Source: Tannerella sp. | Lineage (GTDB): Bacteria; Bacteroidota; Bacteroidia; Bacteroidales; Tannerellaceae | Length of the DNA stretch: 6,881 nucleotides | Assembly: GCA_031261145.1 (NCBI GenBank) | Contig: JAISJX010000078.1 | Span: 1-6,881 of the forward strand | Reading direction: 5' to 3' | Shown here: in pieces, positions 6,695 through 6,881 of the stretch | Layout: every line of letters begins with the position of its first letter | Position numbering within the stretch: position 1 is the stretch's first letter | Notes under the pieces: model-generated | What the model was told of the DNA's origin: nothing | The model's database searches: none | Seen by the model: only the letters and a program-made list of their open reading frames with translations | Program-made: the position numbers and the translations under genes

Positions 6695-6881
6695 ATGAAT
6701 CGTATAAAAATTATTTCACTTGTTTTATTCTTCGGAATAAACATCTCCACAGTATTCGGGCAAAATATCACGCCCGATGAAACCATCTGGTACAACTATC
6801 CGGCTCAAGACTGGAACACTCAGTCGTTGCATCTCGGCAACGGCTATATGGGCGCCTCGTTCTACGGCGGAGTCAATCAGG
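6695..6881 (+). CDS. GH95 family glycoside hydrolase, copy 2, N-terminal fragment (3' truncated by window edge)
   Basis: ATG 6695 opens a frame that stays open to the window edge (62 full codons plus one base). Residues 1-22 form a signal peptide (likely cleavage after TVFG before Gln23) with three more codons near the start than copy 1. From Gln23 to the edge, all 40 visible residues equal residues 20-59 of the GH95 protein at 378-2840, including the LHLGNGYMGASFYGG stretch of the N-terminal beta-sandwich. This is therefore a recent paralogue predicted to have the same family activity and location. No frameshift or stop is seen, but whether the gene is complete beyond the edge is unknown, and its catalytic domain is not visible. 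It starts 31 bases after the GH92 stop, the widest gap in the window, and probably belongs to the same operon. Confidence 0.9.
   Translation, partial: MNRIKIISLVLFFGINISTVFGQNITPDETIWYNYPAQDWNTQSLHLGNGYMGASFYGGVNQ
6714..6881 (+). repeat. Direct repeat, copy 2 (5' part of second GH95 gene)
   Basis: This is the partner of 388-555 in the same orientation. The two differences in the signal peptide change the residue (Ala to Ser and Ser to Phe, copy 1 to copy 2), while the two in the mature protein are silent third-position changes. That pattern fits two functional genes under selection rather than a decaying copy. Confidence 0.97.

Larger units (their letters stand above)
1..6881 (+). other. Putative single transcription unit of a polysaccharide-utilisation locus
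   Basis: Five co-directional genes are separated by 11, 12, 10 and 31 bases, with no terminator-like hairpin between them. Three glycoside hydrolase families (GH67, GH95 twice, GH92) together with one cytoplasmic protein fit the enzyme section of a Bacteroidota PUL. The transporter pair and regulator that would define the locus are outside the window, so its boundaries and inducer are unknown. Confidence 0.7.

Overview
The window looks like part of a polysaccharide-utilisation locus (PUL) from a member of the Bacteroidota, most likely Bacteroidales. All real genes are on the + strand, and the gaps between them are only 10-31 bases. Those gaps are A/T-rich, sit directly before ATG and contain no GGAGG-type ribosome binding site, as is usual in this phylum. 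Three of the five genes are glycoside hydrolases of families common in such loci, and the three N-termini that are visible on hydrolases suggest export. No SusC/SusD pair, regulator, promoter or terminator is visible, so both ends of the operon lie outside the window.

Layout: (1) 1-366, the 3' end of a GH67 alpha-glucuronidase, cut by the left edge. (2) 378-2840, a complete GH95 hydrolase (alpha-L-fucosidase/alpha-L-galactosidase family) with a signal peptide. (3) 2853-3932, a predicted cytoplasmic protein of the uroporphyrinogen-decarboxylase/corrinoid-methyltransferase (UROD-like) superfamily, function unknown. (4) 3943-6663, an exported GH92-type hydrolase with an N-terminal discoidin-like domain. 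(5) 6695-6881, the first 62 codons of a second GH95 gene, cut by the right edge. The two GH95 genes are nearly identical from within the signal peptide onward (4 differences in 168 bases), so the locus carries a recent duplication or a gene-converted pair flanking the UROD-like and GH92 genes.

Pathway inference: GH67 enzymes remove (4-O-methyl-)glucuronic acid from the non-reducing end of xylo-oligosaccharides, and GH95 enzymes remove terminal alpha-L-fucose or alpha-L-galactose. Together they suggest trimming of a decorated plant glycan such as glucurono(arabino)xylan. The GH92 member lacks some signatures of the classical alpha-1,2-mannosidases, so its substrate is open. The UROD-like protein has no assigned role; a part in handling a methylated sugar is speculative.

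The points most worth a second look are the GH95 duplication, the UROD-like gene inside a hydrolase operon, the atypical active-site signatures in GH95 and GH92, and a 21-bp-period microduplication carrying the GH92 start region. No RNA gene, CRISPR array, insertion sequence or attachment site was seen.
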